A stretch of DNA of 64,000 nucleotides from contig KN817598.1 of assembly GCA_000827495.1 (NCBI GenBank), forward strand, positions 122,227-186,226. The letters are read 5' to 3'. The notes under the pieces are model-generated. The model saw nothing but the letters and a program-made list of their open reading frames with translations. It made no database searches and was not told the DNA's origin. The stretch is from Hypholoma sublateritium FD-334 SS-4 (Eukaryota > Basidiomycota > Agaricomycetes > Agaricales > Strophariaceae). Both the position numbers and the translations under genes were made by a program. This document shows positions 1-9,850 of the stretch, piece after piece (positions within the stretch are counted from its first letter, which is position 1; each line of letters starts with the position of its first letter).

Positions 1-1
1 C

Positions 2-847
2 TTGTACATCGGACATGTAAATCTCGTCCTTTCCGAGGTTCTCCACGCATTGGCCGCCACAGAGAGCCCCGAGCGTCTAGAACTGAATGGCCACCTCATA
101 CACTGGTTTGCCCACGACGACTCGGACGAACAACATTTGCCGATTGCTCACCTCCCTAAGCTTAAAGAGTTGTGTATATCCTTCCATCCGCTTTTATGTG
201 ATGTTCTACTCGACCAATTGAGAACGCCCCCGGACTGCGCACTGAAATACACTTTATCATTGGGCCCGGGGCTCTGTATTGACGATGACTTTTCAACGGC
301 ACTCATTGACTTATTTCGCCGGCTCTCCAAATTTGCGCGAGAATATTTCCTACACCAGCTCCCAACAAATCTACTGTTCCACTATGACTCAAATCTCCTT
401 TGCATCGTAGCTCATTCCCAGGACGATTTGGGAGGATTTCATGTCCAGGTTGAGCACAGTTCGTGGTTTCTCCCCGAGGAGGTGAAGGACGCTTTCCTCT
501 CTGAATTCACACTTGCCGAATTTAGCCATGTCACGGAGCTCCGCCTCGAGATATTGTATGTTGAATACATGTCAGCCGTTTCACTACTTCTTTTCTTAGG
601 CTGCTTTTCGTCGCTTCAAACTCTCACCACCTGCTGCTGGGACCCAGAATTATTCAAAGTTCTAAAAGAAAAGCTTGACCCATCGCGTTCTGTACTTCCT
701 CTGTTGAGGACTATCAAAATGCAACTACCAAAACCGTCGCGTCCTAAATTAATACCCGGCTTGGAGGAAGACTACAAGAATATAACTCTCTCCAAATTTA
801 TGGATGTGCTTGATGGGTATCCTGTTGAGGTTGTATTTTCTCCGTAG
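2..847 (+). CDS. F-box/LRR-type protein, C-terminal part (cut by window edge)
   Basis: An open frame of about 280 codons enters from the left edge and stops at 845-847 (TAG). It has no start in the window; the first in-frame codon is TTG. The protein is rich in Leu and has the spacing of degenerate fungal leucine-rich repeats (for example SEFTLAEFSHVTELRLEIL). It aligns along its length with the last 280 codons of the gene ending at 3660, sharing the DLYIG start region, TPPDCAL and GYPVEVV. The two are tandem paralogs in the same orientation. That downstream copy has an F-box-like N-terminus, so this one probably had one left of the window. F-box proteins of this kind are presumed substrate adaptors of SCF ubiquitin ligases; no substrate can be inferred. 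Confidence 0.6.
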   Translation: MYIGHVNLVLSEVLHALAATESPERLELNGHLIHWFAHDDSDEQHLPIAHLPKLKELCISFHPLLCDVLLDQLRTPPDCALKYTLSLGPGLCIDDDFSTALIDLFRRLSKFAREYFLHQLPTNLLFHYDSNLLCIVAHSQDDLGGFHVQVEHSSWFLPEEVKDAFLSEFTLAEFSHVTELRLEILYVEYMSAVSLLLFLGCFSSLQTLTTCCWDPELFKVLKEKLDPSRSVLPLLRTIKMQLPKPSRPKLIPGLEEDYKNITLSKFMDVLDGYPVEVVFSP

Positions 848-2170
848 ATATAATCAAGATGTATCCAAGGTTCATCTGAGTGCAATTGTTCTGGCGAGTG
901 ACAATAGTTTCCACGGACAGCGCGTCAGTAGGTTTAAACCATTTGTTCTGAGCAAGTGCACACGCGCATGTGTGAGTTTCAACCCTAGGACCTGCTGTGC
1001 TACACTTGCGTCTCCAATCAAGTGCTTAATTTTTCGATTTTAAGTGTCTGCCCTGCCGGTCGCTGGGTTGATATTTGACCACGAAGTCTATACATAGCAT
1101 ACGTAATTTACACCGCCGCGGAGTGCTTGTCTACATGGTCCAATGTCCATCGCCACTGGCATTCAGACTGTGCGAGACGTAAATGTAACATGTAATGCCT
1201 CCCCTCGCAGCCTGCAGATCCAGGAATAGGTCAGCTACTGCGGACCCCCGCACCTGCGCTATCCTTTCCTAGCGTCCTGGCAGCGCTCATAGCACGCCAC
1301 ACCTACCGACTCCATCCACTTGCGCGGCGCTCTGCGTTATGAAAGAGAGCCACCCGCGGCGAGGAAGAAGTATCTCGCAGTGCGAGCGCGTCGGCTGACA
1401 CTGACAACGTGTGGATTACTTACACCGCGCGCTGATGGTCATTGTCTGGGGTGAAAATGTGGAATATGTCGGGATCAGGCAAGGATCGGGCGCTGGGCAC
1501 GCGCATGGCACCGCGCGTGCGGGAATGTAGAGGACGCGCAGGTAGGTTAAAGGGAGAACAAAGAAAAGGGCAGTGAGGAGGGCGTACAAGGATAATTATC
1601 GAGCCGCTACAGAGCGTGTCGACTTCAAGTCGACTTAGGGCTGCGGGAAGAACTTGGCGCACGGATCAGTATCGGCGACAGATGGTCTGCCAGGTTCATT
1701 TGCTTAACCCTTCCCTACACCTCCCGCCCAGATTCTCTGGAAGAGGCTCGTCTGGTCTCCACCGAGTTTCTAGTGACTTTGGAAAATTTCTGGCATCTTC
1801 CCGGCTTAATGTGTGCCGCACCTGAAAGCGCGCATGCTGAAGGAGCGACGATGAACTTGCGACTCGTTTTTTATCAGCGCGTCGGAGGCTATATGCTTCT
1901 GTCTGTGGCTTGGAAGTTTCTTTACAGGAAAATATTGTTCGGCGAGCGCTTATCCGCACTAGTTCGCGTGCAATATATATCCTGAAAGCTCTCTGGCTAT
2001 TTTCCAATGAATCTAGGAATTGGAACGAGCGATACAGTGCACTGGTCTTGAATCGGCTATTCTAAAAGTAGCATTCATAATTCCATAATAGGACTACGCG
2101 GAATCAGACGGAACTACGCCGTGCGACCGCTGCTGGGTAATCTGGCCAGATTCTTTTAATAACGACCAGC
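848..2170. other. intergenic, no gene seen
   Basis: No frame here is gene-like. Open stretches of 60-100 codons have no homologous counterpart and no splice-linked partners. Confidence 0.5.
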
Positions 2171-3660
2171 ATGGAAGTCCCCTCCATCGCACGACTCAGT
2201 GATGATCGATTGATCTGTTACTGCACATCTTTGAGCAGAATGCACCGTGACATATGTTCGCAGACGACGATGCCCTTATCACCACGCGTACAGCATCTCA
2301 GGTGTGCCAGAACTGGCGATCCCTCATGCTTGCAACGCCTCTCCTATGGGGGAGGCTACTGGATTTCGACATCCTCGCCCGATCGACTGGAGAGGGGTAC
2401 TGGGGAGACGAACTCGTACGACGTACCGGTAGCTCTGTCTTATGGATCAAGGCTAGAAACTCTCTAGCGAAGGAGTGGCCGACTCGGAATCGACAATTGG
2501 TTGCCCATTTTCTCAAAACCGTTGAAGACAACGTGCACCGCACCCAAATATTGGTGGTGGATGTAGATGGGACCGAATGGTCGATACACTATGACTCATG
2601 GAATAATGTCATATCCTTCCCAGCACCGCAGCTTGAATCCTTTGACCTCACCGTTGCATCCACACGGGTGGGGATGATACAACGCACTTCCGACCCAGGC
2701 GAGAGATTTCGCTCGCCCCTATTTGCAGATGAAGCGCCGCGCCTATGAAAATTTAGGGCCGTACAATTCCATTTCAATCTTCGGGCTCCCTGGGTCAGTG
2801 GTCTTCGTGATTTGTACATCGGGAATCTACCTCTCTTTTCTGAGTTTCTCGACGCATTGGCCTCCACAGAGACCCTTGAGCGTCTTGAACCACATGGCTT
2901 CGCGAGGGCCACCAAGGATGACATGCAACACTTGCAGCCCATTTGTCTCCCAAAACTCAAACAATTGTGTCTCTTCTTTGACCCCAATGATTGCATCGCT
3001 ATAATGCATTTTATAAAAACACCACCGGACTGCGCATTGCAATGTATCGCATCAAGACAATTCCGCGCATCATTAGAAGAATCCTTTCAACAAGCACAGG
3101 ACGTCGCTGAAAAATCATGCACTGGGTTGGTTCGCCGGCTTTCAAGATATTCACGAAAGTATTTTCAACATCGAGTCCCAACGACTCTAATGCTTCATTC
3201 TGAAGATTGTGAATTAGGCATCACGACCTGCCCACGAGATGACTTTGGCGGATTTCATTTACAGATCGCGCAAGATCTGCTGGACTTCACCGAGAACACA
3301 AAGGCCGCTTTCCTCTCCGAATTCACACTTCCTGAATTTCACCATGTCACGGACTTACTCCTCCAAATATTTGATTTCGAATGCCTACCAGCCGTTTCCG
3401 AGCTGCTCCCTTTCCTAAGCCTCCTTCCGTCACTTCAAGTTCTCACCGTATGCATTTGCGACATTCGATTCTTCGACATTCTCAAGAAAGAGCTCGACCC
3501 TCCGCGTCGCATGCTTTCTTCTCTGAAGACTATCAAAATCCAACCCAACAACATGTCCGACACTGGGTTAACAAAGGTGGACGAGATACTAGCTACCTCC
3601 GAATTCGCAGATGCACTAAACAAGGATGGGTATCCTGTCGAGGTCGTATGTTCTCAGTAA
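2171..3660 (+). pseudogene. broken F-box/LRR-type gene with in-frame TGA and N-terminal frame break
   Basis: Three blocks of one F-box gene lie in order. First, 2171-2250 reads ARLSDDRLICYCTSL, the start of an F-box. Then 2254-2745 continues in another frame with DDDALITTRTASQVCQNW and ATPLLWGRL, the typical second half of a fungal F-box. Last, 2812-3660 gives the leucine-rich C-terminus. Blocks two and three are in the same frame, but a TGA at 2746-2748 interrupts them. The residues around it (DEAPRL, stop, KFRAVQFHFNLRAPW) read straight through as normal protein, so the stop most simply replaces a CGA Arg codon. The break between blocks one and two needs a frameshift or a very small unseen intron; a TGA at 2248-2250 closes the second frame upstream. 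The 5' tandem neighbour is a paralog. I call it a pseudogene; an unusual splice form is the alternative. Confidence 0.6.
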
Positions 3661-4039
3661 TTATATACATGATGTACCATCGAGCGACTGAATTCAAATA
3701 TTCCGAGTAACGATAATTCCCATAAGCAACGCTTAAGTAGGATTAAAGGGTGGTACATATGTATGAAGCGAGACGGGGCACCATCCATTCTGAGCGGTAC
3801 ATACGCATGTCTTCGTATGAGAGAGAGGAATCACCGCCTACATTTAATATTATTTCTTCACTGCTAACGACCTCTGCATCGGCACAGTCGATGACGCATA
3901 TATGAATGATGAACAGGTAGATATACGCCCCACCGCCAGCAGCAGCAACGGCAAAAAATACACGGCTCCAAAACACAAAAGCAACCGCCTCTCTCCTTAC
4001 ATACCACAAACATACAAATCACGCGCCACCAGCAGCGGG
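3661..4039. other. convergent 3' intergenic region
   Basis: This stretch separates the 3' ends of the F-box pseudogene (+) and the DUF6534 gene (-). Nothing else is recognisable. Confidence 0.4.
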
Positions 4040-5601
4040 CTAACACACCCCGTCACCCCCTCCCTCGCTCTCGCCCTCGCCTTGCGCATCCGTCGTCGTG
4101 CGCATCTGCACGTAGATCGGTGGCGGAGAACGCACGGTCGGCGTGTGCGCACCCGTGCCTGCGCCGTCCTTGCGCAGCGACCCGAATGAATCGCGCGAGT
4201 CGAGCGCTACACGGCGGCGTGCCGTGAGACTACCGCTGCGCGTGCATTGCGGCGAGAACGCGGGCGCGTACTCGGGCTGGGCGGCGGTGTCCCTTAGCGC
4301 GTTGCGCGCGTTCAGTCTATACGGTGAAGTCGCTCAGTCAGTCAGGTCGGGTGCTGTGCGTGAAAAAGGAGCGCACGCGGAGAGGAGGGAGTTCGAGTAT
4401 ACTATTCAGGGAGGATCAGCACGGAGATAGGCGGGTGCACAGACAGACGAACTTTTTGCGAGGCACACGAACACGGAGAGATGAATGTCTGCGAGGAGGA
4501 ACACGCGTCAATATCAGCCAGCTAATCGCAGAAGAGGCAGGCTACACACAGTTCCGGGGCATCGTTACATACTACTCGCGCAAGAGTCAGTTTCAGCGGT
4601 ACGGCACGAAGGTGGAAGGGCGTACGAGTATAAGCACGGCGACGGCGGCGATGCTTGTCATGAGGCCCGTACCTGCAGAGAAAACGTCAAACATGCCGCA
4701 CGACTGCGCGCAGAAAGGACGTACGAAGGGTTATCAGCATCATATGATCAATCATCTTCATCAGCCTATCACAAGAATATTATATCAGCACCATCGCTCT
4801 CGATACAAAGAAAACACACCCACCTGCGCGAATGCTCGCGCTTGCGCCCTAGGAAGCCGAGCATCGCCGCGGCGATGACGACGTCGATGGCCACTGCGCT
4901 CGCGAGCAGCACGGTGATTATATGTGAGTAGCGCTGGCTCTGAGCGACGTCGAGTCCACCGGCGACCGCCGCTGCGCCGATGTAGGTACTCGTCCCGCAG
5001 CGCGCGAGCGCGACGAGCGCCGTCAGTGCTCCGACGAGGCGGTATGGCGAGGGGAGCGCGGTGTACACGCGGTACGAAAAGAAGAGCTGCATGTATTGCG
5101 ATTAGGTGCGAGTTAGGTTGAGGGCGGCCGGCCAAGGTGGGAGGGTGATGAGGCGCGGTTAGCAGAGGTACTGGAAAAAATGGGCTAGCGCACCTGCACG
5201 GTGGTCGTGATGAACCCGCTGAGGATCGTAACGACGCCGAAGCTAGGGTACGCTCGCGAGGCGGTCGCTCCGGAGATCAGAAGCATTGCACGGTAAAGTT
5301 CGCGAGAAACTGCAATCGTGTGCCCGAGCTCAAGAAGCCTGCGGGGCTCGGTCAGCGCGCACATACATGAGCGGACATTGTATGTACTCACCAGACGACA
5401 GTGACCTAGTGTTGTGAAGCCGTTAGCCTGCGTATGCGACGGTGCAAGAAGTGGGCGGCGCACAAGGACCTTGAACGCGGGGCGGTCTTCTTCGAATCTG
5501 CACCAGTACATGTACGTCTGCATGGTCATAATGCCAAAGAGTACGAGTGAGAACGAGGTTCCGATCTCGAGCGCACCGACGGTGTTGTAGAAATTCGCCA
5601 T
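4040..5601 (-). CDS. DUF6534-family multi-spanning membrane protein
   Basis: Spliced on the minus strand from ATG 5601. Exon 1 (5601-5464) encodes MANFYNTVGALEIGTSF and MQTYMYWCRF. A 14 nt micro-exon (5405-5392) follows. Exon 3 (from 5338 to 5194) encodes LLELGHTIAVSREL, and exon 4 (from 5086) encodes LFFSYRVY and further membrane helices. Later exons give TGLMTSIAAVAVLIL (near 4660-4620), SVFVCLAK (4488-4453), YSNSLLSA (4401-4377), and finally LNARNALRD plus a hydrophilic tail stopping at 4042-4040. The order IGT / QTY..RF / LELGHT / FF.YR / TGL.TS / YSNSLL.LNAR is the hallmark of the basidiomycete DUF6534 family, which has about seven transmembrane helices and unknown function. The joins near 4820 and between 4620 and 4488 are not settled: no canonical GT donor gives the right phase for the latter. 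Confidence 0.8.
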
Positions 5602-6063
5602 CGTATGTCTCAAGCGGCGTTGGTAGGGCGGTCGTGCGTTTTGGGGCGTCTGGTGATGGTGTTGAGATTGTCGACGCGATGGGAATGGAGATGAAAATGG
5701 GAATAGAAATCACAGAGAAGATATTAGTGCAAAGTAAGAGATAACAGAGAGTGAATGTGTATGCGAGAGAGTGTACAGCGATGTGTGGGTGGTGTTGACG
5801 TTGCGGTGGCGGCCTAGCGTGTGCGCGGCTGCCGAGGAGAGAAATAAGGGCGTCGCAGGTTCAGCACCGTACGAGATTGAATGCAAGTGTAGCTTGCGCG
5901 AATTTATAAACCTTTCTCTATGAGCGCGAGAGGTAGAAAAATGTGAGACACATGAGCTCGCGCATGGCTGTCCGCAAGGTCTATTTTTAGCCACGGCCGA
6001 GAGGCGTCTCAAAACCTGAAAGGTGCGTCGCGCAGCTCGATCAGACTTAGTGAGAAGCAGAAC
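5602..6063. other. upstream region of the DUF6534 gene
   Basis: Probable 5' flank of the minus-strand DUF6534 gene. No other gene is seen. Confidence 0.35.
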
Positions 6064-6456
6064 GCATATCAATACCAGCGAATCTTTAGCAAAAATTTGT
6101 TCATCGTTGGTACGTCTAGAATGAAAGAACGGATGAGTGGAATACGATGCCAGGAGGAGGGGACAAACGGGAGTACCCCACGCAATCCTTCCGGCCGGGC
6201 AAGGATTCCATACTTGAGGCGGATGTATTGCGGAGGGACGATCGGCGGCTCATTTTTCCTGAGGATTTCCCGATTTCTGCGTGCCATCCCGGCGTCGAGC
6301 TCCTGAGCACGTCGAGCTGCAAGACGCCAGCAATTGCTAAGAAGACGTCCGGAACCTTGTTCTTCGAAGTATCAACAGAATGCTTGTGGACCGCCGTGCA
6401 CCTACAACCAGTCTGCAAGACGTCGACCAGAAACGATTCATGCATGAACGTTGAAT
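6064..6456. repeat. tandem direct repeat, copy 1 (about 393 bp)
   Basis: Begins GCATATCAATACCAGCGAAT. The same order of blocks recurs 393 bp later: AGCAAA.ATTTGTTC, CGGAGGGACGATCGGCGGCT, CATTTTT.CTGAG, and ACCAGAAACGATTCATGC near the end. No long coding frame is shared by both copies. Confidence 0.8.
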
Positions 6457-6831
6457 GCATATCAATGCCAGCGAATCTTCAGCAAAGATTTGTTCGTCGT
6501 TGGTACGCCTAGAATGAAATAATGGATGAGCGATGAAATACGATACCAGGAGGAGCCGACATACAAGAGTACATCCTTCTGGCTAGCTAGGGACTGCGAT
6601 TAGTACTTGAGGCGGATGTATCGCGGAGGGACGATCGGCGGCTCATTTTTTCTGAGAATTTCCCAATATCTGCGTGTCATCGTCGAGCGGGTCATGGCGT
6701 CGCTGGGCACCTGTTACTCCTGAGCATGTCCAGCTGCAAGACGGCAGCAACTGCTAAGTAGATGTCCGGAATCGACAGAATACTTGCGGATTCAGGCCAC
6801 CGTGCAGACGCCGACCAGAAACGATTCATGC
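6457..6831. repeat. tandem direct repeat, copy 2
   Basis: Head-to-tail diverged copy of 6064-6456, with point changes and a few small deletions. It lies directly upstream of the MFS transporter gene. Confidence 0.8.
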
Positions 6832-7137
6832 CACTGTTGCTGTCATCACATCACGCAATTTAACCAGCTAGTGAACGTTCAACGAGGGCGTTATTGTGAA
6901 TTAGCAGAGAGCAGGTAGGGAGCAGGTGATCGTTTCTAGCTAAGAGACGGATTCCGTCCTCTTCGGTCGGAGTCTGCGGAGTACGTACTGCATAGCTGAT
7001 TCAGCGCAGCACTCTAAGCACTTCAGTAAGTATCGCACGACGACGTCGGGTGTTCTTTTGCGCAGCGGGGTGATACTTATCACTATGTTGATGGGGACTT
7101 CTTGTTCTCTTGAACAAGTTGGACCTCAACCACTTCG
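6832..7137. promoter_or_regulatory. 5' flank of the MFS gene
   Basis: A 300 bp stretch between the repeat and the MFS start codon. It should contain the promoter, but no clear TATA box is visible. Confidence 0.3.
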
Positions 7138-8916
7138 ATGGCCGCAGAACCAGAAAATTCGCCGCCTCATGACGCTATCAAACGGATACCCTTACCTCTG
7201 TCGCAACTATTCAGCGTCAGCCTGATCCAGATTGCAGAGCCCATCACCGCAATATGTATCTTTCCCTTTATTAACCAGTTTATAAGGGAGACGGGAATCA
7301 CTGGTGGGGACGAGAGGAAGACGGGTTACTATGGTGGCATAATCGTACGTTCAGACGGGTCTGTTTCAGGCGGCGAGCTACTGATGCTATTCCAGGAATC
7401 TACCTTCTTTCTCTCCGAAAGTCTGACAGTCGTTACCTGGGGGCTTTTATCTGATCGTTATGGACGGCGTCCCATTTTGCTCATCGCTCCTCTTGGCCTT
7501 ACGGCTGCCATGCTCATATTCGGCTTGTCAACGACGTTCTGGCCATTGGTTTTCGCCCGTTCTCTCCAGGGTATATTCAATGGGAATATAGGAGTTACTA
7601 GGAGTGTGATCGCAGAGGTAAAATCCACAGGCTACTGTTCCCATTGCAAGACTTGACAAGCCATACTTATAGGTGACCGACTTTTCCAACAGAGCAGATG
7701 CATTTGCAATTGGGCCATTGATATGGAGCCTTGGGTCTACGTCTGCGTGAGTCCGAACCCACAAGTCTTCCATAGCATTAAACTTATGTGGTTATAGGCA
7801 GCTCATGGGAGGGTTTCTGTCTAATCCATCAAAGAGATGGCCGAACGGTATTGGGCGAATTCCTCTGCTGCAAAAACATCCGTACCTTTTGCCCTGTGGC
7901 GTTGCTGCATCTCTGTCCTTCCTCGCATTCATTGTTGCCTTTCTTCTTTTAAAAGAGGTAAGTACCCTCAGAGTCTCATTCTAGAATGTTAGCTGATTAA
8001 ACTCCCAGAGTTTGCCATCTCTGGTTACCAAAGAGAAGCAGAGGAAACATTTGGAAATTGTTTCCGACGACGGTATTTTGGCCCCAACGGAAGCATCACC
8101 TCTTCTAGGTGACCGCGAAGAGCCTCAAGCTCTCTCATCTGAAGGCGAACAGTCCCCAAACGATGATCCTGCGGCCGGCAACGTCCCGCAATTCAGAGAC
8201 GTATTAATCCGCCCCATCATGCTGGCTGTGATGTGCAATGCCTTCCTCATGTTCATCGACATGTGCCACTGCTCGCTCCTCCCGCTGATGTGGTCGACCT
8301 CCATACCTCTTGGCGGCCTCGGACTGGACCCCTACCACATCGGCGCCACGATGGGCACGTACGGGATCATCAACGCCGTCTTCCAGATCAACTTTATGGG
8401 CCGCATCCTGCGCCGGCTGGGCACCGTGCGCGCCTTCCGCGCGTCCATCTGCAGCTACCTCGTCTGCTTCGCGATGTACCCGCTCATGAGCCACTTCGCG
8501 CGCGCGGCGGGGCGCCTCAGCGTGCCCGTCATCCTGTGCATGGGCGTGCAGCTCTGCTGCCAGGCAACCACATATTTCGCATTCGGTACGTGCGCACTAC
8601 GCGTCCCTTCCTCGCAGCGCATCTTTCTCATTGCTCTGTGCTGCCAGGCTCCATCCAGATCATCGTCGTCGAGAGCGTGCCGCCCGGCGGCCCGATGGGC
8701 ACCGCGAACGGGCTCGCGCAGATGGCCGGCTCGGGCACGCGCACGATCGCACCGACGCTCGCGACGTCGCTCTTTGCGCTCTCGCTCCAGCGCAACCTCG
8801 CGGGCGGGAACCTAGTGTACTTTATCTGCATCGGCATCACGTTCGTCGGCATCTACGGAGCGTCTTACCTGCCCAGCGACAAGCCGCGCCAGGGGGCAGG
8901 CGAGAGGCAGGGCTGA
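7138..8916 (+). CDS. MFS transporter, ZIFL/DHA-like (YCR023C-type)
   Basis: Six exons: 7138-7344, 7396-7617, 7673-7746, 7798-7957, 8009-8585 and 8648-8916. They sum to 1509 nt (502 residues) with all phases consistent. Twelve transmembrane segments are expected. The N-half shows EPITAICIFPFINQF, GGDERKTGYYGG, the MFS motif-A signature WGLLSDRYGRRP, and RSLQGIFNGNIGV. A hydrophilic central loop with Ser/Glu/Pro stretches (8009-8190) separates the halves. The C-half has LGGLGLDPYHIG, GPMGTANGLAQ and NLAGGNLVYF. These are typical of fungal drug:H+ antiporter/zinc-induced-facilitator-like carriers of the plasma or vacuolar membrane. The substrate is unknown. Intron 1 is 51 nt with no in-frame stop, so its retention would add 17 residues. 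The start has a good initiation context (A-A-rich, GATGG). Confidence 0.88.
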
Positions 8917-9850
8917 GCGGCGATATTGGTCGAAGCGCCGCTTTCGTCGCGGTGCTGAATTTTAGTTCGTTCTTTCCATCGCCTCTAGAAAACGAGGGGT
9001 GGAAAGCGGGGCTCGTAAGAGCAGTGACGGGGTTCTGGATGAAAGAGATGTTGTTAGGATGTTAGGACCTCGTCATCCGGGGAAATTTTCGCAAGGCACT
9101 TCCGGGGATTTTTTTGGGATGATCGAAGAGGCTGGGTCCGAGGACAAGGTAGAGGCATGACGAAGCTGGACGATGAGTGGGAGACTTCAACTAAGGCGGC
9201 CAGGGGCGGGGTTCTTTTCAGATGATTACACCATATTTTCAGGTAGGTCGGAGAGGCATTTCTATATCATTTTTTCTTTTCCGAAATATTAGCACTCCAC
9301 TTCCGGACTTGAATGCCTTAAAATTTTTTTTGAACCAACTAGACTGTACATCGAAATTGCCTACAAAATCAGAACAAAATCAAAAGTTACGCGCTGAACA
9401 ACTTGAATTATGTAGTTGCAGGTGCTCATTCGATTCTGTCCTGATAGATGTAGATTATCGAATGGCTTTTGGTTAAGCACATGTACTCATGCTGGGTATA
9501 TTGTGGGTAAGTATCGAACAATTTGCGAACAATCGAATGCTCGGGCAGGTTGAGGCTCGCAGGGGAAGGTGGGCGCTTATTAATACTTCATTGACTCCGA
9601 CGTCATATGCACGTGTTGCTATGTGCTGACCTGGCGCGCACGCGAACCCGGGCGAGGTACCAACGCTGAACTGCGCTTGAACTGCGCCGCATTTCTCTCT
9701 AGTTTTGGTTCTATTCATCGGTCTTTCTTGCCGGGTTCTCGGAGTAACTATCGTTGGCTACAAGCTAGCTGGCGCTGCTTTGGTTGTCACGCAACCACCA
9801 GGACGACAGCGTCGCTGTCCAATATTGAAACCTGGCGATAACCCGCGACA
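8917..9850. other. intergenic between two transporters
   Basis: Contains the MFS 3' flank and the 5' flank of the next transporter. No gene is seen. The two transporters are unrelated in sequence. Confidence 0.4.

Noticed and set aside
4324..4931. Plus-strand ORFs of 184 and 148 codons opposite the DUF6534 gene
   Set aside because: They cover its exons and introns antisense and have no protein-like pattern. The minus strand carries the family signature.
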